64,000 nucleotides of DNA from positions 1,984,001-2,048,000 of the forward strand of contig NZ_CP128362.1 in the NCBI RefSeq assembly GCF_034274695.1, read 5' to 3'. The notes beneath the pieces were generated by a model that was given only the letters and a program-made list of their open reading frames with translations, made no database searches and was not told the origin of the DNA. Of the stretch, positions 25,204 through 34,179 are shown piece after piece (position 1 is the stretch's first letter; each line of letters begins with the position of its first letter). A program made the position numbers and the translations under genes. This stretch comes from Chitinophaga sp. LS1. GTDB lineage: Bacteria; Bacteroidota; Bacteroidia; Chitinophagales; Chitinophagaceae.

Positions 25204-27339
25204 ATGCAGGCTACAAAAACTGGAAAGATCAATATTGCGCTGGTAGGGAATCCGAATAGTGGCAAAAGCTCGTTATTTAATGCTTTGACAGGACTGAACC
25301 AGAAGGTTGGTAATTTCCCGGGGGTTACTGTTGACAAGAAAACGGGTGCGGCCAACATCTCTGCCTCACTTCAGGCCAACATTATTGACCTGCCCGGTAC
25401 CTATAGCCTTTATCCCAAAAGTGCCGATGAATTAGTAACGTACGATGTACTGGTAAATCCTCAGGGAGAGGAAATTCCAGACATTATCCTCATTATTGCC
25501 GACGCTTCCAATCTAAAACGTAACCTCCTCTTTTGTTCCCAGATTATAGACCTGAAGATCCCCGTTATCATTTGTCTGACCATGATGGACATTGCCCGTA
25601 AGAAGGGTGTGGAAATCGATGAAGCTGGTCTGGAAAGAGAATTGGGTGTACCTGTGGTATCCATCAATCCCCGCAAGAACAAGGGGCTCCCGGAACTCAA
25701 AAAGATTATAGAACTCGTAACCCGGGAAAAACAGGCTGTTCCTCCCCGGGATTTTATAGATAGCCGCGCCTTGGCTCCTGAGCTGATCACCGATATCAAA
25801 AAGATAGTACCGGTGAAGAGTGATTATGCTGCTTTGCACATTGCCGTGAATCACAATGAACTGCACTTCCTGAACAAGGCACAAAAAGAAACCATTACCC
25901 AGACAATTCAGACCCACCAGTTTAATAAAACCAAGGTACAGGCGGATGAGATCATGCAGCGCTATGCGCGTATCAAGCATATCATGCGCAACTCGGTAGT
26001 AGAGGCCGATCCTTTGCAGAAACAGTTACAGACAGAGAAGATCGACGATCTGCTCCTGCACCGTTTCTGGGGGTATGTGATCCTGCTGGGGATCATGGCC
26101 ATCATGTTCCAGAGCATTTTCTGGCTGGCGTCTTTTCCAATGGACTGGATTGAAGGTGGATTTGGCGCACTGAGTGGCTGGCTTTCTGACGTACTGCCAC
26201 AGAATCAAATCTCCGACATCTTTATTAATGGTATCATCGCCGGTTTGGGTGGAATTGCGGTATTCGTACCACAGATCATGATCCTCTTTGGGTTCATCAC
26301 CATTCTGGAAGATACCGGTTATATGGCCAGAATCAGTTTCCTCACAGATCGCCTGATGCGTCAGGTAGGTTTGAATGGGAAGTCTGTAATGCCGCTGATC
26401 AGTGGGGTGGCTTGTGCCGTACCTGCTATCATGGCAACACGTAATATTGAAAACAGAAAAGAAAGGCTGATTACAATTCTGATCACACCACTCATGAGTT
26501 GCTCTGCCCGTCTGCCTATTTATACTGTGATGATTGCCCTTGTAATTCCTAACAAACCTGTACTAGGCATTCTCAATTTGCAGGGTGTGGTGATGATGGG
26601 GCTATACCTGTTGGGTTTTGTAATGGCATTGATCATTGCAGCGATCCTGAAACTGTTTGTCAGGATAAAGGAAAAGAGCTACTTCATTATGGAACTGCCG
26701 GTATACCGTGCTCCCCGCTGGATGAATGTAGGCACCACCATGCTTCAGAAGGCAAAGATCTTTATTATGGATGCCGGTAAGGTGATCATGGTTATCTCCA
26801 TTATCCTCTGGTTCCTGGCATCGTATGGACCTTCGAAAAAGATGGAGGCGGTCGCTATCAAATACGAACAACTAAAAGCCGCACAACCTGATAAAATTGA
26901 AGCCCTGGATAGGGAAGAGGCCATGGAAAAACTGGCGAATTCCTATGCTGGAGGATTGGGCCATGCAATAGAACCTGCTATCCGTCCACTGGGTTTTGAC
27001 TGGAAGATCGGGATTGCATTGATCACTTCCTTTGCCGCCCGTGAGGTATTTGTGGGTACTATGGCCACGTTGTATAGTGTGGGTGAATCGGAAGAAGACA
27101 ATGATGCAACTTTAAGACAAAAGATGAGCGGCGCTACCTGGAGAGATGGGCGACCAGTGTACACACTGGCGAGTGGCGTATCGCTGATGCTTTTCTATGC
27201 CTTTGCCATGCAGTGTATGAGTACACTGGCGATTGTGAAGAGAGAAACCAAGTCGTGGAAGTTGCCCGCCATTCAGTTTGTATATATGACAGCACTGGCT
27301 TACCTGAGTAGTTTGCTGGCATTCCAGCTGTTGAGTTAA
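25204..27339 (+). CDS. feoB: Ferrous iron transport protein B
   Basis: 711 residues from ATG 25204. The N-terminal G domain has G1 GNPNSGKS at 15-22, G3 DLPGTYS at 62-68 and a G4 position reading TMMD at 126-129, where Asn is more usual than Thr. The C-terminal two thirds hold about eight membrane helices with the Gate motifs, e.g. SGVACAVPAIMATR and the second CSARLPIY stretch. FeoB imports Fe2+ across the inner membrane under GTP control. No feoA or feoC lies next to it, which is unusual but not unknown. It is about 60 residues shorter than E. coli FeoB. Confidence 0.95.
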   Translation: MQATKTGKINIALVGNPNSGKSSLFNALTGLNQKVGNFPGVTVDKKTGAANISASLQANIIDLPGTYSLYPKSADELVTYDVLVNPQGEEIPDIILIIADASNLKRNLLFCSQIIDLKIPVIICLTMMDIARKKGVEIDEAGLERELGVPVVSINPRKNKGLPELKKIIELVTREKQAVPPRDFIDSRALAPELITDIKKIVPVKSDYAALHIAVNHNELHFLNKAQKETITQTIQTHQFNKTKVQADEIMQRYARIKHIMRNSVVEADPLQKQLQTEKIDDLLLHRFWGYVILLGIMAIMFQSIFWLASFPMDWIEGGFGALSGWLSDVLPQNQISDIFINGIIAGLGGIAVFVPQIMILFGFITILEDTGYMARISFLTDRLMRQVGLNGKSVMPLISGVACAVPAIMATRNIENRKERLITILITPLMSCSARLPIYTVMIALVIPNKPVLGILNLQGVVMMGLYLLGFVMALIIAAILKLFVRIKEKSYFIMELPVYRAPRWMNVGTTMLQKAKIFIMDAGKVIMVISIILWFLASYGPSKKMEAVAIKYEQLKAAQPDKIEALDREEAMEKLANSYAGGLGHAIEPAIRPLGFDWKIGIALITSFAAREVFVGTMATLYSVGESEEDNDATLRQKMSGATWRDGRPVYTLASGVSLMLFYAFAMQCMSTLAIVKRETKSWKLPAIQFVYMTALAYLSSLLAFQLLS

Positions 27340-27408
27340 TACTTTTTACCGGCAGGGTGATAGCGCGCAGTGAAATAGTTTATATTGCGAACTATCATCC
27401 AGCTGATT

Positions 27409-28311
27409 ATGAAAACAACCATACTGTGTGCCCTGTTACTGACAGGTGTATTTGCAAAAGCGCAGACCAATATCGATTCTGTTCAACTCATTAAAGACAT
27501 CCGCACTTTATCGTCCGATAAATTTGAAGGCCGCCGCACTGGCACAAAAGGCAGCCGGATGGCCCAGTTCTATCTCTTAGGTCGTTTCAAACAATCTGGT
27601 TTACAACCTTTTAATAAGACCTATGAGTACCCTTTTTATTTCAGAGAGGGAGACAAACAGGTAATGGGTACCAATCTGTATGGCTATATCAAAGGCAAGT
27701 CAGATTCCATAATCGTCATCACCGCGCACTACGATCACTTAGGTATTAAGAAAGATCAGGCAGGAAAAGACAGCATCTACAATGGTGCAGACGACAATGC
27801 TTCGGGCGTAGGTAGTCTGCTGGCGGTGCTGGGATATTTTAAGAAACATACGCCGCAACATACGCTCATCTTTGCCGCTTTTGATGGTGAGGAAGAAGGG
27901 CTGAAAGGTGCAGCCGCTTTTCTGAAACAACTTCCTGTAGCAGTTAACCGCTTTATCCTGAATGTAAATCTGGATATGGTAAGTCGCAATGATAAAAACG
28001 AACTGTATGTATGTGGTGTGACGCCGTATCCTTTTTTGAATACGTTTGTGGATGCAGCCAAAGCAAAATCAAGCACTGTAAAACTAATAGCAGGGCACGA
28101 TCATAAAGAAGATGGCGGTCAAAACTGGATCAGCCAGAGTGATCAGTATGAATTTCATAAACAGAAGATTCCATTTTTATATTTCGGGGTAGAAGATCAT
28201 CCTGACTACCACCAGCTTGGTGATGAATTTGAGCATATTCAACCATCTTTTTATTATCAGGCTACACATCACATCCTGAATGTGATATTGGCTGCAGACA
28301 AGGGGCTATAA
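27409..28311 (+). CDS. M28 family zinc aminopeptidase, exported
   Basis: 300 residues from ATG 27409, chosen because it begins with a signal peptide (MKTTILCALLLTGVFAKAQ); an upstream TTG is in frame. Two-zinc peptidase residues are visible: TAHYDHLG (His), NGADDNASG (bridging Asp), FDGEEEGLKGA (Glu-Glu) and a distal YHQLGDEFEH His. M28 enzymes of this type remove N-terminal residues from peptides in the periplasm. The 3' end overlaps the opposing DUF922-like gene by 6 nt, and the 69-nt gap upstream separates it from feoB. Confidence 0.9.
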   Translation: MKTTILCALLLTGVFAKAQTNIDSVQLIKDIRTLSSDKFEGRRTGTKGSRMAQFYLLGRFKQSGLQPFNKTYEYPFYFREGDKQVMGTNLYGYIKGKSDSIIVITAHYDHLGIKKDQAGKDSIYNGADDNASGVGSLLAVLGYFKKHTPQHTLIFAAFDGEEEGLKGAAAFLKQLPVAVNRFILNVNLDMVSRNDKNELYVCGVTPYPFLNTFVDAAKAKSSTVKLIAGHDHKEDGGQNWISQSDQYEFHKQKIPFLYFGVEDHPDYHQLGDEFEHIQPSFYYQATHHILNVILAADKGL

Positions 28312-28881
28312 GGCTTTGAGCGAATCTGAGATGGCCTGTCGCCACCGATACTGGGCGGTATAGTTTTGTCCATGGCTGGTTTCATTGTCATAAGCTTTCT
28401 GTAACCTATTCATTTCCCTGAAAAATTCGATGTATTCGTATTGAATCATGCTGTCGTAGTCATCGGCAGTGAGTGCCATATGTGTGACCTTTTTCCTGAA
28501 CCGCAAGGCCACCAGCCAGGTAATGTCGAAGTGCAGTTGTTCGTGTGCCAGGCTGTAATCATCTCTTACAGCAGGGGTCACCCAGGAAGCGCTTTTGATA
28601 TGAAATGTCTGTAGCGTGAGGTTGATGTAGAGGGTATCTATTTTTCGGATACTGCCCCCTTCGTAGGCAAAGCTGCTGTAAGATACGGCGCCGCTCCTTG
28701 GGTGGGCCGGCGGAGTAGCCTGAAAATCGGACCATTGCAATTTTCTATCAGATTGATAAAAGAGTGTATCAGATTGAGAATTCTCTGGCCTGTTGTCGGG
28801 TACAAAGACAACTTTGATGATGGGGTTGGCACTCATCAGCGATCCCAAAAGGTAACAGGTCCATATGATTTTACTGAGCAC
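28306..28881 (-). CDS. DUF922-like secreted putative zinc protease
   Basis: 191 residues if translated from GTG 28881; no ATG in frame gives an N-terminal signal-like helix. A hydrophobic stretch (IIWTCYLLGSLM) is followed by a LQWSDFQATPP segment and an HEQLH zinc-binding pattern at 113-117, which matches my picture of DUF922. A third ligand is not certain. The product is probably exported. It converges on the M28 peptidase gene with overlapping stops and is divergent from paaA. Confidence 0.6.
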   Translation of the reverse strand: MLSKIIWTCYLLGSLMSANPIIKVVFVPDNRPENSQSDTLFYQSDRKLQWSDFQATPPAHPRSGAVSYSSFAYEGGSIRKIDTLYINLTLQTFHIKSASWVTPAVRDDYSLAHEQLHFDITWLVALRFRKKVTHMALTADDYDSMIQYEYIEFFREMNRLQKAYDNETSHGQNYTAQYRWRQAISDSLKAL

Positions 28882-28932
28882 AATTTAAAGGTACATTTTT
28901 CGTAACTTACAGGTTACCAAAACAATCACACT

Positions 28933-29934
28933 ATGTATGGTGGCGGATACATCTTTGAAGAGCCGAAACGGCAACTCCAGTCTACACAAGACCAGGACGA
29001 CCCCGAAAAACTGGCCGCTTTTGAAAAGCGCATTGCTAACGGGGAAAAAATCGAACCCGGCGACTGGATGCCGGCCGAATATCGCAAACAATTGATCCGG
29101 CTCATAGAACAGCACGCTCATTCCGAAATCATCGGTGCTCTGCCAGAAGGCACCTGGATCACCCGTGCTCCCGGTTTTAAGCGCAAACTGGCGCTCATAG
29201 CCAAGGTACAGGATGAAATTGGCCATGGCCAATTGCTCTACAATGCAGCAGAGACCCTGGGCAAATCGAGGGAAGCAATGATCAACGACCTGCTCAGTGG
29301 CAAGTCTAAATACTCCAATGTATTTAATTATCCAGCTGAGACCTGGGCAGATGTGACTGTGATCGGTTTCCTGATTGATGCTGCGGCTATCGTGAACCAG
29401 GTGGCGAATGCCAAAGGATCTTACGGCCCTTACTGCCGGGCACTGGAACGCATTTGTTATGAAGAAAGTTTTCACCTCAAGCAGGGACATGATGCTTTCA
29501 TAGAACTGGCCACGGGTACCCCTGCGCAGAAAGCAATGCTGCAGGATGCACTGAACCGCTGGTGGCAACCGATCATGCACTTCTTTGGTCCTCCTGACAA
29601 AGCGTCTAACCACAGTGAAAAGCTGATGCAATGGAAGGTGAAAATGGCCAGCAATGATGATATGCGTAATCAGTTCCTGGATGCTTATGTTCCCAAGATA
29701 TTAGAGTTGGGGATGACCCTGCCTGATCCATTATTGAAGAAGAACCCGGATACCGGCAAATGGGAGTATTCTGACCCGGACTGGGACCTGTTTTTCGAAG
29801 TGATCAAAGGGAATGGCCCTTGCAATAAAGAAAGACTGGACGTAAGAAAATGGGCGGAAGAAAATGGCCGCTGGATCAGAAAAGCCCTGATGCGACCAGA
29901 AGAAATGAAACGACAAACAGCCCCCGTAGCTTAA
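28933..29934 (+). CDS. paaA: Phenylacetyl-CoA epoxygenase subunit PaaA
   Basis: 333 residues from ATG 28933. The ferritin-like di-iron ligands are visible as the [11 protein letters not shown] helix (Glu, His) and [12 protein letters not shown] helix (Glu, Glu, His). PaaA is the catalytic oxygenase subunit that makes the ring 1,2-epoxide of phenylacetyl-CoA in aerobic phenylacetate breakdown. It heads paaABCD with gaps of 20, 5 and 19 nt. It is somewhat longer than E. coli PaaA (309), mostly at the ends. Confidence 0.95.
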   Translation: MYGGGYIFEEPKRQLQSTQDQDDPEKLAAFEKRIANGEKIEPGDWMPAEYRKQLIRLIEQHAHSEIIGALPEGTWITRAPGFKRKLALIAKVQDEIGHGQLLYNAAETLGKSREAMINDLLSGKSKYSNVFNYPAETWADVTVIGFLIDAAAIVNQVANAKGSYGPYCRALERICYEESFHLKQGHDAFIELATGTPAQKAMLQDALNRWWQPIMHFFGPPDKASNHSEKLMQWKVKMASNDDMRNQFLDAYVPKILELGMTLPDPLLKKNPDTGKWEYSDPDWDLFFEVIKGNGPCNKERLDVRKWAEENGRWIRKALMRPEEMKRQTAPVA

Positions 29935-29954
29935 CAAGTATTTTTTTCACGATT

Positions 29955-30320
29955 ATGAATGACTCACTAGATCCACGTGTCAACCGGCTCCGGTTGAATA
30001 ATATTGACGCCCCCTTTACCATAGAAGAAGGAGAAAACTGGCAGGCCTATGAAGTATTTCATCAGGAAAAACGTGGTGCGCACCATGAGCATGTAGGGTG
30101 TGTACATGCGCCAGATCCGCAAATGGCCCTCATCTTCGCCAAAGAACAGTTTGGCAGAAGGAAGAAATGCGTGAACCTATGGGTGGTACGCAGTGCCGAC
30201 ATTCTGGCTTTCGACCTGGAAGATGAAGACATGTTTGCCAACAATATGGAAAAAACCTACCGCGACGCCAGCGGATTCAAGGTGATGGAAAAGATCAATA
30301 AGTTCAAAGGTAAGCCCTGA
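29955..30320 (+). CDS. paaB: Phenylacetyl-CoA epoxygenase subunit PaaB
   Basis: 121 residues from ATG 29955. It shows the PaaB core: YEVFHQEKRGAHHEHVGCVHAPD and LIFAKEQFGRRK with a NLWVVRS strand. PaaB bridges the PaaAC heterodimers in the epoxygenase. It starts 20 nt after paaA and 5 nt before paaC. It is longer than E. coli PaaB (95) by an N-terminal extension of about 20 residues. Confidence 0.93.
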   Translation: MNDSLDPRVNRLRLNNIDAPFTIEEGENWQAYEVFHQEKRGAHHEHVGCVHAPDPQMALIFAKEQFGRRKKCVNLWVVRSADILAFDLEDEDMFANNMEKTYRDASGFKVMEKINKFKGKP

Positions 30321-30325
30321 CAATA

Positions 30326-31069
30326 ATGGAACACTTAATAAAAGAATTCGTCACCAAAATGGCTGACGACGCCCTGATACTGGGCCACCGTAACTCAGAA
30401 TGGACGGGGCTGGGGCCTGTAATGGAAGAAGACATTGCTTTCTCTTCTATGGCACAGGATAAGATCGGACATGCCTGGGCGCTTTATCGCATCCTGCAGG
30501 ACATGCCGGGAGGTCAGGATCCGGACCAGTTCGCATTTCTCCGGCGGGAAAATGAATACAAATGCTGTCATCTCACAGAAATGCCAATCGGCACATATGA
30601 ATTCAGTCTGGTGCGGCATTTTCTTTTCGACCATGCGGAAACAGTGAGATACAATAGTTTGCTGGAAAGCAAATTTGTACCTCTTCAACAGCTGGCTAAA
30701 AAAGTAAAAGGAGAACTAAAATACCATACCCTGCATGCAGATGCCTGGATGCTACAGCTTGGCAAAGGGGGGCAGGAAAGTCATGGGAAAATGCAGGTGG
30801 CGCTGGATAATTGTTTCCCGCTGGCCTGTGGCATTTTTGAACCAGGGCCGGATGATGCACAATTAAGTGACATTTATCCTGGAGAGCAGGCTCTTTATGA
30901 GCGCTGGTTAGATAATATTTACCCCATTCTTACAAAAGCTGCCCTGAATCTGCCAGAAAAAGTAACACCTGCTTATGGAGGCAGATATGGTGAGCATACA
31001 CCACATCTTCATTCCTTACTGGAAGAAATGGGCGAAGTGTTCAGACAGGATCCCGCAGCCGCCTGGTGA
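30326..31069 (+). CDS. paaC: Phenylacetyl-CoA epoxygenase subunit PaaC
   Basis: 247 residues from ATG 30326. It is ferritin-like and related to PaaA; SMAQDKIGHAWALYRIL and a C-terminal GEHTPHLHSLLEEM are characteristic. PaaC pairs with PaaA and is structural rather than catalytic. It lies between paaB and paaD in the operon. Confidence 0.93.
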   Translation: MEHLIKEFVTKMADDALILGHRNSEWTGLGPVMEEDIAFSSMAQDKIGHAWALYRILQDMPGGQDPDQFAFLRRENEYKCCHLTEMPIGTYEFSLVRHFLFDHAETVRYNSLLESKFVPLQQLAKKVKGELKYHTLHADAWMLQLGKGGQESHGKMQVALDNCFPLACGIFEPGPDDAQLSDIYPGEQALYERWLDNIYPILTKAALNLPEKVTPAYGGRYGEHTPHLHSLLEEMGEVFRQDPAAAW

Positions 31070-31088
31070 ACTTTTTAACCTGAAGTAT

Positions 31089-31571
31089 ATGGATATGATC
31101 AAGATCATTTATAAATCTTTGGAGAAGGTCATGGACCCGGAAATCCCTGTATTGAACGTATTGGAAATGGGAATGATCACAGATGTACAGCAGGACGAAA
31201 CAGGGATTCACATAAAAATGATCCCTACTTTTTCTGCCTGTCCGGCTATATCTGTGATCAAACAAACGATCAGCGATACAGTGGGGAATGATTTGCAACT
31301 GCCGGTAGAAGTCACCGTAGATCCTGCTATACAATGGAATAGCAACAGACTGACCGAGACGGCGAAGGAAAAACTTCGTGGATTTGGCATAGCGGCACCG
31401 CCTGTACATCAGGGTGAAATAGAAGCCGATATGCTGCTGCATGTCACCTGTCCACACTGTGGAAGTGAAAATACATTCATGCGTTCTCCCTTCGGTGCGA
31501 CCCTGTGCAGGGCCATGCATTTCTGTCGTCAATGTGGGATGATGTTCGAACAGTTTAAGCCCCTTACCTGA
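31089..31571 (+). CDS. paaD: Phenylacetate degradation protein PaaD (DUF59/MIP18 type)
   Basis: 160 residues from ATG 31089 (a second ATG lies two codons on, at 31095). The N-terminal DUF59 domain has MDPEIPVLNVLEMGMI, followed by a C-terminal zinc-ribbon-like part with CPHCGSENTF and HFCRQCGMMF. PaaD-type proteins are thought to help assemble the iron cofactors of the Paa complex; other members of the domain family serve Fe-S maturation. It starts 19 nt after paaC. The expected next gene paaE (reductase) is absent; nadD follows after 46 nt. Confidence 0.9.
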   Translation: MDMIKIIYKSLEKVMDPEIPVLNVLEMGMITDVQQDETGIHIKMIPTFSACPAISVIKQTISDTVGNDLQLPVEVTVDPAIQWNSNRLTETAKEKLRGFGIAAPPVHQGEIEADMLLHVTCPHCGSENTFMRSPFGATLCRAMHFCRQCGMMFEQFKPLT

Positions 31572-31617
31572 TTTTTCCTCATATTTATTTACTTTCACGC
31601 TTCAAAAAGCAAGGGGC

Positions 31618-32187
31618 ATGAAGATAGGCTTGTATTTTGGATCCTTTAATCCTATACATACCGGTCATATGATCATCGCGAATTTCGTGGCATATCATAC
31701 GGATCTGGACAAAGTGTGGCTGGTCGTTTCTCCACAAAATCCATTAAAAGCATCGGCATCATTACTCAATGAACATAACCGTTTTCACCTGGTAGAACTG
31801 GCCATACAGGATGAGCCTAAGCTCAGGGCCAGTAACATAGAGTTCTCGTTACCTAGACCATCATTTACTGTTGATACATTAGCTTACCTGACTGAGAAGT
31901 TTCCGACACAAGAGTTTGTGATCATCATGGGGAGTGACAGTTTTCAGAACATTTCCCGCTGGCGCAACTATCAGCACATAGTGAGGAACTATCCGATCTA
32001 TGTGTACAAACGGCCCGGGCATGAGGTGACAGAGACACATGGCGCCACAGTAAAAATACTGGAAGCGCCTATGCTGGATATATCAGCAACTGATATAAGG
32101 AATTGGATAAAAGAAGGAAAATCAATTCGATACATGGTACCTGACAATGTAGTGGCATATATTACAACCAATAACTACTACAAGTAA
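31618..32187 (+). CDS. nadD: Nicotinate-nucleotide adenylyltransferase
   Basis: 189 residues from ATG 31618, the normal length. It has the nucleotidyltransferase GSFNPIHTGH motif (HTGH at 14-17) and ISATDIR near residue 160. It makes deamido-NAD from nicotinate mononucleotide and ATP in NAD synthesis. It follows paaD after 46 nt, possibly on the same transcript, and its stop abuts that of the opposing AI-2E family gene with no spacer. Confidence 0.93.
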   Translation: MKIGLYFGSFNPIHTGHMIIANFVAYHTDLDKVWLVVSPQNPLKASASLLNEHNRFHLVELAIQDEPKLRASNIEFSLPRPSFTVDTLAYLTEKFPTQEFVIIMGSDSFQNISRWRNYQHIVRNYPIYVYKRPGHEVTETHGATVKILEAPMLDISATDIRNWIKEGKSIRYMVPDNVVAYITTNNYYK

Positions 32188-33222
32188 TTACTTTTCTATC
32201 CTTACTTCCCGCTTCTTTACGAGGAATTCATTTGAATAGATCTCCAGCAGCAGGATGAACATAGATATCAACAGTGGTCCGAAGATCAGTCCTATAAACC
32301 CGAAGAGGTTCACGCCAACCAGCACACCGAATATGGTAATCATAGGGTGTACATCACCAATCTTTTTAGCCAGTACAAATCTGAAGATATTATCTGACGT
32401 ACCTACTACGGCAAATCCGTAGACGAGTACGGCAATTCCCTGCCAGGTACTGCCTATGCCCAGGAGGTATATGCCCATGGGAACATATACGGCAGCGGCA
32501 CCTACTACAGGCAGCATAGAAGTACAACAGGTGACAGCAAACCAAAATATTGGTTCGGGTACTTGGAAAATAAGGTAGCCGATCAGGGAGACGATACCCT
32601 GTATGATAGCAATGAGGGGAATTCCCACCGCATTGGCAATCACCAGTTTGCGGAATTCTGAGCCCAATCTTAGTACGTTTTCATCTTTCAGCGGAATATA
32701 TTCGTAGAGGTAAGCTTCCATTTCCCTGCCGGATACCAACATGAAATATAAAATAAAATAGAGGATAGCGATAGTGGTAAGCGTGTTGAAGGTGGCGCCC
32801 ACCAGGCGGGGGAGAACAGCGGTCAAATAGCCCTGCAATTGTTCCAGTTTTACCTGTGAGAGCACATCTATTTTAGTAGCACCATGTATTCGTTCATTGA
32901 GCGATTTGAGACCAGCGATGAGTTCTGATGTGTGTGCAATGGCGTAGCTTACTTTGTCAGTGAGCATGTTGATCATCAGCCCTACTGGCAGTAGAAAGAT
33001 AATGAAGGAAAGGATCATTAACATGGCAGCGGCCAGCGGTTTTTTCCAGTGGCGCTTTTCTACCAGTCTGAACATGTAATTGCGGGATATCACATAGAGT
33101 GTGATTGCGCCAAGGAAACCGGGGAAAAATGAATACAGCTCCATGAAGAGGAGGGAAGCCAGCAAAACGATGATAAGCAGGAAACAGATCTGTTTCAGGC
33201 GTTCGTTGTCAATGACGCTCAT
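32188..33222 (-). CDS. AI-2E family transporter (PF01594)
   Basis: 344 residues from ATG 33222. There are about seven or eight hydrophobic helices and family-typical C-terminal text (PVVGAAAVYVPMGIYLL, then IGLIFGPLLISMFILLLEIY). Family members include TqsA-like exporters and Na+/H+ antiporters, so the family name does not prove autoinducer transport; no luxS or lsr genes are near. It is divergent from the YtxH gene; the intergenic region carries two hairpins. Confidence 0.85.
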   Translation of the reverse strand: MSVIDNERLKQICFLLIIVLLASLLFMELYSFFPGFLGAITLYVISRNYMFRLVEKRHWKKPLAAAMLMILSFIIFLLPVGLMINMLTDKVSYAIAHTSELIAGLKSLNERIHGATKIDVLSQVKLEQLQGYLTAVLPRLVGATFNTLTTIAILYFILYFMLVSGREMEAYLYEYIPLKDENVLRLGSEFRKLVIANAVGIPLIAIIQGIVSLIGYLIFQVPEPIFWFAVTCCTSMLPVVGAAAVYVPMGIYLLGIGSTWQGIAVLVYGFAVVGTSDNIFRFVLAKKIGDVHPMITIFGVLVGVNLFGFIGLIFGPLLISMFILLLEIYSNEFLVKKREVRIEK

Positions 33223-33297
33223 AAGGTTGATAAGTTAATGTAATAGAATGTGATACAAAAAGAATACCGTTCGCGGCCTTTTTGTTCATTTTAGATA

Positions 33298-33342
33298 CAT
33301 GTAGTTTTAGCAATGGCCTTTGGCCTTTGCTAAAACTACATG
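33298..33342. repeat. Hairpin with 21-bp stem and TTT loop in a divergent intergenic region
   Basis: Left arm 33298-33318 and right arm 33322-33342 pair with one mismatch; the tip is GGCC-TTT-GGCC. It lies between divergently transcribed genes, so it is not a downstream terminator of either. Its tip resembles the hairpins at 712-766 and 51959-51999. Confidence 0.85.
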
Positions 33343-33343
33343 C

Positions 33344-33378
33344 GGGTGGTTGATAGGTCAATGGCCGATCAACCACCC
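33344..33378. repeat. Second hairpin, 11-bp stem with 13-nt loop
   Basis: GGGTGGTTGAT (33344-33354) pairs exactly with ATCAACCACCC (33368-33378). It starts one base after the previous hairpin, a back-to-back arrangement like that at 669-766. A T-rich stretch follows. Confidence 0.75.
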
Positions 33379-33495
33379 CGCAGTATTATTTTTTTAACAT
33401 GTATTTTTCCTTAATTTTTAATTCTTGGAATAGTGTTTGTACCTGTCATATTCCAAATATGTTAATCTAATTACTCACCTTAAAAACCAAAAATT

Positions 33496-33693
33496 ATGGC
33501 AAGCAACGGATCAAAAGCAGTTGTATCATTCATTGTTGGCGCAGCAGTAGGTGTTGCGGTAGGTTATTTCCTGAATTCTGACAAGAAAGATGAAATTGTA
33601 GACAAGCTGAAATATCAGGCAGACAAACTGAAAGATAAACTGAAGAAGAAAAAGGAGCAATATGAGGATGCCCTTGAAAATGAGCTGGCTTAA
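33496..33693 (+). CDS. YtxH domain protein
   Basis: 65 residues from ATG 33496. A glycine-rich membrane helix (FIVGAAVGVAVGYFL) near the N-terminus is followed by an amphipathic Lys/Glu-rich, coiled-coil-like tail. This is the YtxH pattern, seen in general stress proteins of unknown mechanism. It is the first of three small genes (gaps 26 and 28 nt) with a phage-holin-superfamily protein and a basic protein. Confidence 0.8.
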   Translation: MASNGSKAVVSFIVGAAVGVAVGYFLNSDKKDEIVDKLKYQADKLKDKLKKKKEQYEDALENELA

Positions 33694-33719
33694 TCCCTTA
33701 TTGCACTAAAATCATTTGC

Positions 33720-34151
33720 ATGGAAGATAATTTCAGCAACTATTTTAACCAGACCGGCAAGGTTGCCAAAGAATATCTGGAAACCCGTCTGGACCTCATT
33801 AAGCTCCAGGCAGCAGGAAAGCTATCAAGGGCCCTCGGGCTCTTTTTCTCTTTGATACTGGCTTTCCTGCTGTTCTTTTTTGTTGTCGTATTTCTTGGAA
33901 TGGTACTCGGCTTCTGGATAGGAGAAATGACCAATAGTTATACAATTGGATTTTCTTGTTCCGCAGGGCTTTTTATCTTTTTACTCCTGATCCTCTTATG
34001 GTTTCGCGTGCCGCTTATTCAGCGCCCGCTATCCAATATGCTGATCAAAGAATTAGTGAGTGAAATGGAGATGGAAACCAAGGAAGAGGTAGAACTGGAA
34101 AAGGAATTGGACAAAATGGAGGAGGAAGATGAATATCATGAGCAGTTATAA
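33720..34151 (+). CDS. Holin-superfamily membrane protein (PF07332-like)
   Basis: 143 residues from ATG 33720. There is an amphipathic N-terminus (YLETRLDLIKLQAAGKL), two strong hydrophobic helices at about residues 42-65 and 78-98, and an acidic coiled-coil C-terminus rich in Glu. The phage holin name is a family label; it is a chromosomal envelope protein next to YtxH. No lytic genes adjoin. The role is unknown, probably membrane-stress related. Confidence 0.75.
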   Translation: MEDNFSNYFNQTGKVAKEYLETRLDLIKLQAAGKLSRALGLFFSLILAFLLFFFVVVFLGMVLGFWIGEMTNSYTIGFSCSAGLFIFLLLILLWFRVPLIQRPLSNMLIKELVSEMEMETKEEVELEKELDKMEEEDEYHEQL

Positions 34152-34179
34152 TTTAACCATCATGAAAAAATAATTACAC

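Noticed and set aside
31041..31598. Minus-strand reading frame opposite paaD
   Set aside because: It lies antisense to a conserved gene with clear motifs and shows no recognisable protein features.
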